The translations under genes and the position numbers were made by a program. A stretch of 64,000 nucleotides of DNA from Megamerina dolium. Its lineage: Eukaryota > Arthropoda > Insecta > Diptera > Megamerinidae. This document shows positions 1-12,719 of the stretch, piece after piece (within the stretch, counting starts at the first letter, position 1; each line of letters begins with the position of its first letter). Where the stretch lies: NCBI GenBank assembly GCA_963854835.1, contig OY978526.1, positions 38,726,501 through 38,790,500 on the forward strand, given 5' to 3'. Under the pieces are notes generated by a model. That model worked only from the letters and a program-made list of their open reading frames with translations. It had not been told where the DNA came from and made no database searches.

Positions 1-2268
1 ATCTATATATAAATGTAAATATTAGATTCGCTGTGTTTGGATATTTTTTATTTGTGTATTTTTTAATTAATGGATATGTTTTCTAAAATAATTTACTAGA
101 GATAAGCAAAATCAAAAACCTCGATTTTCGATTGATTTTTGTGAATTCACATTTGTAGGCAAATTTAACTTTAAATCGCTCTAGCAAACGCAATTCGCTT
201 TTTTTTCCTATTTTTGGCGATATTTCCGCTTTTTCTCACTTTTATTGAAAATCATAAACAACCCTGTTTTAGCCCTGGAATGCATTATAGCAAAGAACAA
301 AACCTAAATTATCCAATTGACATTTGGATAAGATGTTTTGATTTACAATGAGGAAATGTCAAAAAGGGTGTGTATTAGGGATGCTGCTTTAAGTATTTCA
401 TCATTAAATAAATTAATAAATATATTTTTTGTTTCAATTTATATTTAAATATATAATTTTTGAAAAATACTCTAAGAGTATTTTCAGCTTAATTAGTTTT
501 ACACAACACAATATCATTAAATGTACCAATAATAAGAAAATAATGCCAAAAATAACATCACTGGCTTGTTATCTTTTTGTTGTACAAGCATTCGGATAAA
601 ACAAAGAAGTTGAAGAAGTAGAGTAGTAAGAACAAATAGTTTAAAGAAAGCAGGAAGACAAAACAGTCAGAAAAGTAAAAAGTGGAAACTGCCAGCCAAA
701 ATAGCAAAATCATTTTCGGCAAATTACTAATTGGGAGTCGTGAGTTCATTTTGGATAGAAGAAAGCATTTTACAATACACATGATAATAATTTTCGTATT
801 AATAAGTGAAAAGTGCGTATAACAGGACTGAAAGCAGTAATAATAAACGGAACGCAAAGTACAAAAAAAAAGAGAATAGTAAGGGTGTGTTGAGGAAAGA
901 AGAAGTGGGAGTTCTTTGGTCGCAGAGCTACTGCTGCCACAAAAGGACTTTGTGCAAAACGTTGAAAAAGTGAGTGCGAAAGGTAGAAAACGCCTGTAGT
1001 GCGGCTACAGTCGACATTATTATTTCAACAGATTATATTTAAATATTTGTATCTGTGTCAAAGAGCTTATTCCTTTGTGTTTTGCAAATCCTCCCAAGTA
1101 CAACGTCTAATACGGTAGCAGTGATGACAATTATGATGATTAGCAATAATACAATACATATTACATTGCAATATCTGTTTTGTTCAATTTTATCGTTTGT
1201 GATGCCACTTGAAAATTACAATTTTTGTTATTTTCAATTTCATCATTGGATTTTCACTTCAGCGTACTTAGCAAACATACACACACATGCTTGCACAATA
1301 TTCAGTAGCTTTAAGTGAATGCTCTATTTTTCTATTGTTTCTGTTATTACGAAATTAGTTGCATGTTGAATGGATATGCACCTACTGCCCGCCTGACGAT
1401 CTGCTTGCGGCTCCATCTGTGTAATAATCTTAATTGAATCTATTTTTAACAATGCAATAACAATAACAGACTGGTCGTGGCAACGAAGGGTGTTGCATAG
1501 AGGTGGTGGTAGATGAGGCATATTTTTTAATACACTCCAGTCAATCCAAATGTACCAACAGCTCTTTAGAATGATATATTTGATAGTACCTAGTATTTTG
1601 CAAATGCAAAATAGTACGTATTGTACTGTGGCCCTCTTAAGATATTTTTATATTCAATATATTCAATTTGGTTTCCTTACTTCATCATATTGTATTCGCG
1701 ATTATTTTTCTTGCAATTTATAATACCAAACATATACCACTCCTTTCACATTGATCAACTGACGGCGGTCGTTGGCGTACACAGTGTGACGCTATTGTCA
1801 TTACGAATATTGATAATGTAGCTTGATGTGAGCGAACCAATACTTACATATACCGGTTAAATTGTTTATTTACGATACCATACATTTTAAAAACGCTACG
1901 AAGAGGTTCGGAAGAAGATGTTTATTCTAAATATTCATTGTGTTCTTGAGGGTTAGCATATTTTTTCTTTGTATGTATGTGCTTTTCCTCAAACAACAAC
2001 GACACCAATAATCTGGCATTTTTAGAATTGAAATCATCAACCGATTGTGTTCTATACGATCATCGTCGTTGTATGTACGATGATGATCTTTAATCAATTT
2101 AATTAATTTTTCTTGCTTTCAAATGTGGTTTCGTTTGTGAATTATATCACATCACATATATTTGTGTGTTTGCATGGGTGTGTAGACTTATTTGTCCATT
2201 CGAGTATTTCATAGATTTATTGTTATTTTAATTTGTTCCGTTTGTTGTCTCCATTTTTCTAATCGTAG
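1..2268 (+). other. Upstream region and leader intron of Mtl
   Basis: There is no convincing coding exon here. The stretch at about 840-969 is followed by a good splice donor (GTGAGT at 970), and the first Mtl coding exon begins directly after an acceptor at 2267-2268, so the 5' leader is probably spliced from a non-coding exon ending near 969 across an intron of about 1.3 kb. The leader assignment is inference; the transcription start cannot be placed from sequence alone. The small open frames in this stretch are low-complexity AT-rich noise. Confidence 0.45.
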
Positions 2269-3084
2269 ATGTCAACAGGAAGACCCATCAAGTGTGTTGT
2301 CGTAGGCGATGGTACGGTCGGCAAGACATGCATGTTAATTTCATATACTACAGACAGTTTTCCCGGAGAATATGTGCCTACAGTGTAAGTGTGATTTATG
2401 TGATATTTGATCGGTTTTTTGTTTTGTTTTCATTTTTATTCCTTACATATTACTAATATGTGTTCTCCGTACGCATTCATATTTTAGGTTCGACAACTAC
2501 TCAGCGCCTATGCAGGTTGACACAATTCAAGTATCGTTAGGGTTGTGGGATACAGCGGGCCAAGAAGATTACGATCGCTTACGACCGCTCTCCTATCCGC
2601 AAACTGATGTTTTCCTCATATGTTTTAGTGTGGCCAGCCCATCGTCATTCGAGAATGTCACATCGAAATGGTATCCAGAAATTAAACATCACTGCCCTGA
2701 TGCGCCAATTATTTTAGTTGGTACGTACAATGAATGATTCATTCATTCCGTCGTTCGCATAATAACATCTCATTTGTAGGCACAAAAACCGATTTGCGCG
2801 ATGATCGTGAAACATTAAGCGCATTAGCTGAGCAGGGTTTGGCGCCTCTAAAGCGTGAGCAGGGCCAAAAATTGGCGAATAAAATACGTGCAGTCAAATA
2901 TATGGAATGTTCGGCCTTAACGCAAAGAGGATTAAAACAGGTTTTATCTGATGCGATTGAACTCAATAATAATAATCAAATTCATTCTTTATTGTTTTCT
3001 GTTCAGGTTTTTGAAGAAGCTGTCAGAGCAGTGCTTCGGCCTGAACCACAAAAACGACGTCAACGAAAGTGTATAGTTATGTAA
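2269..3084 (+). CDS. Mtl: Mtl, Rho/Rac-family small GTPase (four coding exons)
   Basis: Coding exons are 2269-2384, 2488-2720, 2780-2940 and 3007-3084. Joined, they give 588 nt, or 195 aa plus stop. The product is a Rac-like GTPase that switches between GDP and GTP at membranes to control actin, cell migration and axon outgrowth. Visible motifs are the P-loop GDGTVGKT (residues 13-20), switch I with YVPTVFDNY (35-43), switch II DTAGQED (60-66), the TKTD base-specificity motif (about 118-121), SAL, and a C-terminal [10 protein letters not shown] with polybasic stretch plus CAAX box for prenylation at Cys192. The P-loop Thr16 where Rac and Cdc42 have Ala, and the SSFENV / PEIKHHCPD / KREQGQKLA blocks, fit Mig-2-like rather than Rac1/Rac2 or Cdc42. 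The ATG lies immediately after the acceptor TAG. The first three introns have normal GT-AG ends; the last (2941-3006) has a poor donor (GTTTTA), is 66 nt long and has no in-frame stop. No lesion is seen. Confidence 0.96.
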
Positions 3085-5312
3085 ATGTAAATATATATAT
3101 TTTATTTTTTTTATTAAACACACTAGAATGGATAAAACATAAAATCAGTCAATCAAATCATGTGTATTTACCAACTGCAACAATAGAAAAAGCATTGAAT
3201 TAAGCAAACAACTCTCGTTTATTTCTTAAATGCAAATCGACATATACACATTTATATATTTATTTCTGAGAGATGCTTTTACTATTTCATATTCTAAACA
3301 TATAGTAATGATGCTAACTGGTGAAAAAAATCAAAATTACTAAAACAATTACAACATCACTCATTTGTAATTGTGTTCGTTGTCGCTTGTAAGAGCAAGA
3401 TTTTTCCTGTATTACTTTTTGATTTTTCATGTAAAGAATTTTGTACTTGTCATTAATTCACACAAATTAAATCTGGTTTAAAGTTAATAAATAATTAGGT
3501 GAAGAAAAAGAGCTATTTAAAAAGAATATATAATTTATATGCAATATGAACAGCGCAAAATAATTCAAATATTTGTTTTTTATACAAATCAATTCTATTA
3601 AATAGCTTATCTAGTCAATTGCATACTGCGAATTATTATGAGCAGAGAATATACATACATTAATTTACCCCATATGGAATCGTTGTATATGGTAATAGCT
3701 GGAAAATGACCTGCTTATGATATTTAGCCCACAATTTTAGTAACCTATTAATTTCTTTGCATATCATCTAATTTTTTATCATTAGTATTTTATATCTGTA
3801 AAAGGTAAAATGTCGTTTACATTTATTATTGCATAAGAAAATCTTATAAATTCAAATAATTAGTTTTGTATTATAAAAAAAAAAAACAACAGCAACAAAA
3901 GTGCACAAATTGTCTATTAAAACATTTTGCTCTATACAGACTTCTTGATGTACGTACTCGTATGAGCAAATATATTTGAGAACTGAAACAGTTGAGGAGA
4001 CAAACGCAACAAGATCATAACGTGAGAACTTAAACGTAATTATCTCAAGTTAAAGATTTAGCCGAAGCGCTCTTGTTACATCTAACTCCTCAATACTCAA
4101 CATATTTTCTAAACTGTCAACATAATTATCTTCCTTATTATATTGCAATGCTTATGATGAACAGCTAATAGTTTCTAGATTATGCTAATGATTTAAAGTG
4201 GCATCTTATTTTTTACTTTTCTTTTTTGTTTTTTGCTTTTATGATATTTATGTTTTTTCATTTGAATATTTATCCTCATCTTGGCCGTCGTCGTGTTCGT
4301 CGTCTCTATCTAAATAGTTACTATATTTAAATAAAATTTAAAAAAATGAAAAGATAATCAATGGCATTTATAATATTATCTCGAATCAAAATATTAATTT
4401 ATAACATACTTACCCATTTTTTGTTTTTCAAGTGCATATTACCATTAATAATTTCTATCGAACAAAAAATAGCATTAATAAGTAATTATAATAAAGAAAA
4501 TATTGTAATATTCATTTTAGATGCGTTTTCTATTTTATTTTAAATAAGTAAACCCGTTTGCTCGCTTTATTCAATGTTATTCAATTGAATATTATATAAT
4601 AAATATTACTTTCAATTTTTTTTTTCTACATGTAAACAACAACAACAAAACGAATATTTATAATAAATAAAGTAATACAAATGAAAAAAAAATAAATCGT
4701 GTGTTTATTTTCGATTTGTTCGGGATATAATTTGATAAAAATTGAATGCTTGTATGAAGTTTCAGATAGAAGCAAAGGATGTAAAGTAATAATAATGTTT
4801 TATTCGCCAACTCGCTAAATTTGTCCAATTAAGCGATAAAGATACTTTTTTTCCAAACAGAGTTGATATTAGTTTATATTTTTGATTCATTTTAAATAGA
4901 ACAAACTGATTATTCAATTGAACAAATACATTTCTTCCTCTACTTAGGTTAATTCAAAAATTTTTTGAGTTTAAAGAAAAACATCTAAGAAACATATCTC
5001 TGTACAGTAGAAATATTGAAAGTGATTGATAGCACTGAACTATTTAGTGCAATGTCCGGCACTTTATTAGTGTCTCATCCCTGTATGCATTTATGTATTT
5101 TGCTCTATAACTGTAAAATGTAGGTCTGAAATACGAGCGAGAATTTGGTTAATGGAAGATCAAAATTAATTCCTGCGATGACGGAAGCCATGGTTTCCAA
5201 TCAACTTAAACTAAAAATAGGAAAATTATTTTTCCATTTTCAGCAGGATTTAGGAATCAAAGAAAAAAATCTAAATCGAAAAATAATAATTTTTGATTTT
5301 TTAGCAAAATTT
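3085..5312. other. 3' flank of Mtl, AT-rich, no gene seen
   Basis: This holds the Mtl 3' untranslated region and intergenic DNA. Several AATAAA-type signals occur (for example near 3487 and 4660), but the cleavage site cannot be chosen from sequence alone. The open frames at 4361-4543 and 5145-5369 have AT-rich composition and no recognisable product. Confidence 0.4.
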
Positions 5313-6890
5313 GGAAAATACTTACTTATGGAGCCACTACAACCGCAAATCGATTTAGGCCGAATATAGAATGCTTCGCCAGGCATCTTTGTTCTTTGCT
5401 AGCTGGCGCAAGTTAGAAATTCCAAGCGCTGCCATATAAGACCTTCATTGCTGAGGCAAGCTATAATTTAATGCGTTTTACTATGTCAATATCGGCATAC
5501 AGCTCATACAGTTCATGGATGTACCTCATTCGATACTCGCCACCAACGCAAATAGGTTCAAAGATCTTTTCTCTCGAAAACTCGAATCATTCTCTCATCT
5601 CAGGTTTAAATTGTGCAGGCTTTAGCGTCATGTGTAAGGACAGGCATGACGAGAGACTTGTAGAGTTAGTTCTTCGAGAGAGGGCTCGACTTCTCAATTG
5701 CCTGACGTCATTACTGGTGTTAATGCTGGTTTCCAGATATAAGATATTTCACCAATTCTCAGCAGACACAATAGATTGTGCAACTTTAGCGCCAACCTTC
5801 TTTAACTTCAACTTTAAAAAATAGAATAAATTGACAGTAAAAATAGTGATGCCAATTAAATCCACAATGGCATTAGTGAGTTGACTCTGTAAAAGATTTC
5901 TGTACTGCGACAATTTTGTCACAGTCACGAATACTGTTGTTCCTCAAAAGTCACGATATCGCTCATCTTTCTGTTACTTCAAAAACGTAGGAATCAACAG
6001 TGACGTACTGTCCGAGATACCGGGACTCTTTGTTTGTTGACAATAGGTACTTTGTCTTTCCCTCGTACACCGTTCCCATTCCCATTCGATGCGACTTTCT
6101 ACAATGACTGCTCGTGTGTTTGTGCCGATTATGTGAATATCATCGGCATACGCCTACAGCATGGCACTTTTGTTGCGGATAGTGCCATTATGTCGCAAAT
6201 CAGCAACTCGGTGTTCGGTGTTAAACGGCGGGGAGAGGCCCATTCCAATTTTCACTAAACAACGTGATAGCGAACTTATAAATTGATGTGTAAAGGTAAT
6301 CCCTTAGCGGACTGTCGAAAGCGTCTTCATAATCAACACATAAGTGGTGCGTTTCGATCTGTTTTTCTTACGTCTTCTCTAGCACTGGTGTAGAATGAAC
6401 ACCTGGTCGATGATAGATTTACTAGGATTTTGAGCATAGGTTTCAATCTCTCACACATTACGTATGTAAGCTTCCGATGTTCAATTAGCGCATTCTACAG
6501 TAATTGGTGCAAATTGTGGGGTCTCCTTTCTTGTGTACGATACCGAGAACACCGAGGCTCCCCTCGTCACTATGCTTTCGTCCGATCATATTCTGCTGCG
6601 CTAATGCAGGCAAGCGATCAGGTCATCGCGTCTGGTCTTAAACAACTCTTGAGGCAGGCCATCAGCAGTTTTGGAGCTTTGTTATTCTTCAGTCGTAAAA
6701 TAGCTGCTAGTGGAACGTCAACAACATCTTCTGTAATTTGGGTATTCGGCCAATCTCTTTCACAGGCGGAATTTTTTATTTCATCGCCTTTCAGTAATTT
6801 AGAGAAGTGTTCCCTCCATAGACATCTATGGATGTCTGTAACTAGATTCCCATTTTCATCGAAAATAACCAATTCTAAAATGGTTTTTTC
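5313..6890 (-). mobile_element. Degenerate RTE-type LINE fragment, minus strand
   Basis: On the minus strand, a frame at 6618-7082 contains ENGNLVTD, LWREHFSKLL and AILRLKNNKA. These are the same blocks as in the better-preserved element at 52.3-55.07 kb (GNGNLVTD, LWREHFSTLL, AILRLKNNKAAG). Further 3', nucleotide similarity to that element is seen around 6000-6260 (the YADD-downstream region) and at 5330-5460, including the 3' end (cgatttaggccgaa, gcgcaagttagaaattccaagc). Frameshifts, stops and internal deletions break it throughout. The 3' end adjoins a short ACTT-type tail near 5315, as in the other copies. It is a dead copy; the 5' boundary is approximate. Confidence 0.8.
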
Positions 6891-7264
6891 TGCTTTTGTT
6901 CCATTAAGAAGTCCAACGTTGTTAGTTTTCAAACTAAATATGCTGGGCCAAGTGGTACAGCTCAATGATTTAGCCGCACAGTGCTTCGCTCCATAAAAAC
7001 GTTGGTCAAAAATCGAAAATGGGATCGTAGTCGATGACAATTTTGTATTTGAATAATGGCATACTGAATGCAAAAACATCAAAATTTTTATGATTATGAT
7101 TAGACAAATTTATAATCATTCGTTGTCTTTTTTCTATTAATCTTTCAGTAAGAAAAAATTAATTACAATATAAATTTCGATATTCTACATGGTGTTACAT
7201 GGCGCTACATGATCATAGTGTTTGGAGTAGTCTTACTCCATAAACACTGTCCTTGTCGTAACTA

Positions 7265-7833
7265 CAAGGTGCGACAACTATGTATTAAGACTGCCTCTAG
7301 AAAACACAATTAAAACACGATATCTGCTAATTTTTCGGTATATTTATTCGAAATATTCTCCTCCTGATTCAATGCACTTGTTACATCGATTTAATAGTGA
7401 TTCAAACGCGTGTTCCAGCTCATTTTTCGGAATTGCCTCCAGTGGCCTCGTCGAAGCCCATTCTATGGTCTGAATGTCATCAAAAAAGCATTCTTTCAAC
7501 TTCAATTTCAGTTTTGGAAACAAAAAGAAGTCTCTCGGTGCCAAATCAGGTGAATACGACGAGTGATTCAACACACAGACCTGATTCCGAGCCAAAAATT
7601 GACGAACAATGAGTGCTGTGTGTTAAATTTCATGTTAAATTTCATGTTAAAATTTCAACATCAAACGAACACGTGTTTTGTAAAATGAATGTCAATAAAC
7701 ATTAAATGTCAACCAAATGCCATGAAATTTTGACAGTTAGTAGAGGAAGGTTGAAGCTTCAAAACGCATATGCTCACACATAAATGCCTGCTGAGATATG
7801 GTTCGAGTCTTAATACATAACTGTCGCACCTTG
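7265..7833 (-). mobile_element. Internally deleted mariner element with terminal inverted repeats
   Basis: The ends are near-identical inverted repeats: CAAGGTGCGACAACTATGTA from 7265, and its complement ending at 7833, both flanked by TA as expected of a mariner/Tc1 target duplication. At about 570 bp it is less than half the usual ~1.3 kb. The minus-strand frame at 7344-7595 keeps the C-terminal part of a mariner transposase (SYSPDLAPRDFFLFPKLKLK, then CIESGGEYFE at the end). The N-terminal DNA-binding part and the first catalytic Asp are missing, so it could move only with help from a full copy elsewhere. Confidence 0.88.
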
Positions 7834-8246
7834 TATAACTAAATATACTTACATACATTCGTCTGCGAAACAAAATGCACATAAAGAAAACGCCAATTTA
7901 CACATTCTGAACATGCAGGTAAATATATTTGAATTTTCACATTTCAATTAACAAATTTATATAAATGACATTATATAAATTGCATTAAAAGTAAATATAC
8001 AAGTGCTTCCTTTGGTAACAATAATAACAATATTAGTTGGATTGATGTACGATGTACTACGGAATCGATCGGAAAGATGCAATTTTACCAAACAATATTT
8101 CTATAATTTGGAAATGTGTTAAAGTTGCTTTTGTTCCTCAACAATATATTCAATGAATTCTTTCAAAGTGAGTTTTATTTCTTTTTAAGATGGTGATAAC
8201 ATTATGTGTAATATATTTGAAGTTTTAGCTTTTAAATCAATTATTT
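7834..8246. other. Short intergenic stretch / tau 3' flank
   Basis: AT-rich DNA between the mariner copy and the most distal tau exon. It probably includes the 3' untranslated region of the distal tau transcript, read on the minus strand. No coding feature or structured repeat was seen. Confidence 0.35.
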
Positions 8247-8492
8247 TCAATACAAACGAAATGGTTTGGGATGTACTGCTTGACCGGGTTTTTTCTTTGA
8301 TCCAGCACTCTTTGGACGTTTTGTTTCAGCATTTAATGATGGCATCGACACCGATAACACTAGACATTCGGCTGGCAGTGACATAGCAGATGTCAAGGTT
8401 GTAGCACGTTGTATTTTTGGTGCCTTCCAATAATGTTTCTGATTCGATGATGACGATGAACGTGGACGTTGTGGAGATTGATTGGGGAACAA
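8247..8492 (-). CDS. tau: tau, candidate alternative distal last exon
   Basis: This minus-strand frame of 81 codons ends in TGA. It begins directly after an acceptor (CTTATAG) and is phase 0, which matches the phase-0 end of the repeat-5 exon at 16425. It is rich in Ser, Pro, Lys and Arg (NQSPQRPRSSSSSNQKHYWK near the start, KRPKSAGSKKKPGQ near the end, terminal PKPFRLY). That non-random composition stands out from the surrounding AT-rich intron and resembles the basic, Ser/Pro-rich tails of tau-like proteins. The frame, acceptor and phase are seen directly; membership in tau is inference. It could instead be the last exon of another minus-strand gene, but no other gene is visible nearby. Confidence 0.6.
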   Translation of the reverse strand: MFPNQSPQRPRSSSSSNQKHYWKAPKIQRATTLTSAMSLPAECLVLSVSMPSLNAETKRPKSAGSKKKPGQAVHPKPFRLY

Positions 8493-11191
8493 CTATAAGT
8501 AGGTATGCAATTTAAATTGATTTTAATAATTCTCTGCTTTTATTATTATTTATTAACTTTAATATTAAGAAATAAGGCTTTATTTACAGACTGAAAATAA
8601 TTTTTTAAAATAAGTAAAATTATTGAGGTATAAATTCAACGACATTGCTACTTACTACTTGTTTTTGATTTTGAATTCTTTTTTTCTTTTCTTTACCAAT
8701 ATAAGCATATATTTTTTGATTTCTTCCAGATTTTTTGAAGACATATTTGCTTTTTTCTTATTTGATGATGTCTAGTGTAATATATTTATATAAATACTTG
8801 CTTGCTTGGTGTTTCTATTGTAATTCATCAGAATTGCATGTGAATCCGTGGCATCGAATAATAATTTTGTTTTATTATTAATTTTAGATATAAATAAAAG
8901 ATATAGTGCTTCATCTAAAATGACTAATTTTCAAACATTTTGCTATAAAGCTACTGAAGTGACCAAAGTGACAAAGTGATAATACTTGAAGTCTATTACA
9001 ATGGGGGTCGCAAAGAATTTCTATAAGAATTTCTTATTTTTTATAAATTCTAATAAAATGTATCAAGAACTGCTCAAATTAAAATCGAAAACGAAATGAG
9101 CATCATTTCTGACATCTCTGGCGTAGTATATTGTGTTAAATTTTCGTAGAGGTTAAACTTCAAAATTTAGAAGGAATCAGAAATAATTTTTCATTTTCCT
9201 TTTGTATAATTCGTATTAAAATTATGCCTTATTTGTACAGTCTAGCCGTTATTTATCACTACTACCATTGATTGCAATTCAACCTCATAATAGAAAGTGA
9301 AATAATTCATAAGAAAATGTAATGGAATTGATAGTGCTGCCATTCTCAATTTGCAATAGATTTGCGTATAGTAAATTTAATTAACTTCTAAGAAATCAGC
9401 CGAAACACGGCTTTATTGAGTCAAATAAAGTGAACGTGAATGTGCTTATTTGAGTGAAAAAAAAGTAATGCTAGGCGTTGTTTTGTTGTTGGTTTTCTTA
9501 TTTTTTAGATATATCAATGTTTTATTTTTATTTATGCATTTTTCTTGTTTCATTACAATTTCAAATTTGCATGTGTAAAAATGATAATGTGTCAAGAATT
9601 ATAATCGTAATAATTATAAGTAATATTTATATAAATCAATTTTTACACAATTTAATTAATATGTCATCAATCAATTAATATGTATGTATGCAATACTACA
9701 AATAAGTCGAGTGATAGTAATGTGTTATTGCAGAGAAAAACGAAAAGAAATCATATACGTAAATATGTATTCACGAATATACATATGTATTTATGTAATT
9801 ATTTGCGCTAATCAACAATAATAAACAGCTTTCAATGCACTCCAAATGTGGAGTGAAGTAAAATAAAAGTATCTAAATGCTTAGGCGTACTACATATTTG
9901 CAGTTAATGAAAACTAATTTGATTAGAGAAAATAGACTTTAAATGACTCAAACACAGGGATTTTGTTTTTTCACCAATATGAATTAAAATTGAAAATTTT
10001 TTCCCAACATAATTTTTTAATATTTTTTTAATAGAAACATATACATTTTTGGTTTTTCTTATTTTTTTCCATTAAGCACATGTATACGTTTATAATTGCA
10101 TTTGGTTCTTTTATACCAATATTTCTTTTGTTGTGATTTAGATACTTTTTCCATTGCTGGTTGCATGCAGATTACACTCAATGAATATGAAGATACAATC
10201 AATATTTTATAAATTTTATTGTTTTGATGTCTTATATGCCTACTTCTTCTGTTTTACCTTTTAATTTTTGTTTTTATATAAATTGTAATAATTTGTTATG
10301 TATATGAAGTTATAATTGTTGCCATTGATTTTAGAGATTGATTGAGTGTCTTTGAGGAGTTACATGCAATAAGGGCACTTCTATTAAAACTGTAGACACT
10401 GGAGAAGAGCTAGACATTTTTTGATACTACAAAATAGATTAGACATTTTGAAAGGGCGCCAATCAATGAGTGACTGTATTTTCTATATAGATCACTTATG
10501 CGAAGAAGGACACTTGTCACATTGAGCCCTTATTGCAGCTATCCTCTCACTGTGTATATATAATATGTGTGTGTATAATTGAATATACTTTCTCGTTTTT
10601 TATATTGCTCTGTTTTTTTTTTCATGAAATACAACTACAACATAACTGTGTTTTTCATTTTACTTCATTTTATTATTTGTATTAATAAGGCAAAAATACA
10701 TCATGTGTTGCTGAATTACAAAAAAACTTATAATAATAATAATAATAATAATAATTGAAAAATAAAATAAATCTACTTTCATTTGTGTATAGCAAAGAAT
10801 AGTTGAATCAATTTTAAATGGAACTAAAGCTATTGCAACTGATATTTATTTTTTGTAAGCAAAATTGTGGATACTTGTGAATGTGTGTGTTTGAAAATTT
10901 ATAAACTACAAGAAAAAAAAACAATAGTATAAAATTATGTGATTAATCCAATAAATCTTTTTCTTTTTTGTTGCTTTTACTACAAATATTTGAAGAATAA
11001 TACATTTTAATTTCATTTCAATACATTCTTGTGTAAAAATGAACATGAATATTATATATATTTATGTTTTTGTTGTTGCTTCATTTTGAGTTTTATCTTT
11101 GAATTATGTATTTGTGAACAAATATATATGTAAATTTTATTTATTTAGTTGTTGTTTGTTTTTTTTTTGATTTGTGAATGCAATTTGTAAT
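8493..11191 (-). other. tau 3' intron / proximal 3' UTR region
   Basis: AT-rich sequence between the two alternative last exons. The part next to 11191 should be the 3' untranslated region of the proximal form. It contains a TAA microsatellite at about 10729-10755 and one short inverted-repeat element (listed separately). No coding exon was seen. Confidence 0.5.
10365..10537. repeat. Short inverted-repeat (MITE-like) element
   Basis: TGCAATAAGGGC at 10365-10376 is repeated as its perfect complement at 10526-10537, enclosing about 150 bp with no coding potential. The next bases inside (ACTTCTAT versus TCAATGTG) do not match, so the terminal repeat is only about 12 bp. It may be a MITE or simply a hairpin; the family is not recognised. 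Confidence 0.4.
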
Positions 11192-11260
11192 TTAACTCTG
11201 CTGATTTAAATTTTCATCGGCACCAGATGTTGAAGTCGTCATGGATGATGGTTGCGGACT
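11192..11260 (-). CDS. tau: tau, proximal last exon
   Basis: This is a 22-codon terminal exon reading SPQPSSMTTSTSGADENLNQ then QS and TAA. A strong acceptor precedes it (pyrimidine-rich tract then CGCAG). It is phase 0, so it continues directly from the repeat-5 exon ending ...LSPTSQ. The SPQ followed by an acidic, Ser/Thr-rich tail resembles the C-terminal tail after the last repeat in other tau proteins. It competes with the distal exon at 8247-8492. Confidence 0.8.
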   Translation of the reverse strand, partial: SPQPSSMTTSTSGADENLNQQS

Positions 11261-12719
11261 CTGCGTGTTTAAAGAAAAATCATTTATAATATAACAAATC
11301 ATAATGATAACAAGTGAAAGTAAAAAAAAAATATATTTTTTTTCAAAAATATCACAAAAAACGAAAACGAAAGGAACTATTTTTGAGAAAATGATATACA
11401 ATCGGATGATGTAAGTTTCGTCTTTATACATATGAAATACAAAATGAAAAATGAGGACAAACATTTATAAACTAAAAATCGAATGACAATACACAATTGG
11501 CAGGATGAAATGTAGTATTGATGTTATAAAAATGTACCATTTTTGTTGGGTTTACCAATTATTTTGATGGTTTTTATTTAGTTGTTTACATATATTACAA
11601 TGGAGCACACAGACACAAACACACACATACAGAATTCATAGGGACATAAAGCTATTCAAGTAGGTATTTATTATACTATTTAGTTACAATGTTAGAAATT
11701 ATGCAACACACACACACACACACACAAAATGTACTTATTTATATATGAATAGTTATATGCAGTTTCTTGTACGCTGATAATTTAAATTATGTATGCACGT
11801 ATGTATGTAGTATTCTTGAGCAGGAATGTATGTATGAGAATGCGCTTTGTTAGTGTTAGAATAAGGTAGTACGAATAAACAAAACATAATGCAAACAACT
11901 TATCGACTTACGAATTTCATACTTTTTTAGATTTGCTATTAAAATTATTGATTTTTTTTTATATAATCCTAGTAAAATGTATATAAGTATTCCTATAAAA
12001 ATTAGAAAATTTTACAAATTAACCAAAGAGTAAAAAAAAAAGATTTTTAACATTAAATGAATTAAGAATTTTTGACGAATACAATTTTATCCCCATAAAT
12101 GTTATTATTAAATATTTTTTTCTTTCTTTTTTAAACACGCAGTCGATTATATTTAACTAATTATATATTTGTATGAGTACATATGTATATTGTGCGAAGA
12201 AACTTTAATGAAAAAAAAAAAAAATAAGTAAATCTGCAATTTCAATAGTTAAGGCACTAAATCTATGTATTAAACTATGGACAAAAATAAATGATGATTT
12301 ATATTTTATTAAATTCGCAGCATAAATTTGCTCATATACAGCGCACAATTTGCTCGATTACAACAATATTACACAAGACTTTCACAAAAAAACTGCACCT
12401 TCTTTCCTTTTTCTGAACTTAAAGTGATGGCCACGTCAATTGCAGTCAGTTGCATATTTTTCCAAGTCAACATTTTATTTTTAGTTGAACTTAATCTTTT
12501 AGTAAAAGTTAATCCAAAGTTCATCTAATGGCTCTACATTACAATAGTCATGTCTTTTGTGATTTAAGCAGCTCACGTGTAGTGGCCAGAAATTCTATAA
12601 TGCACTACCATTATAAAACGCAGCAATAAAGGAGATGGTGAACCTGTATTCCAAAAAGCATATTTTTTAAGAAGGTTATATTAATTAGAGCCCTACATTT
12701 GCAGAAGGATATCGTTCAA

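Noticed and set aside
558..857. 99-codon minus-strand frame near the Mtl leader
   Set aside because: Hydrophobic, AT-rich composition, opposite strand to the Mtl leader, no family resemblance.
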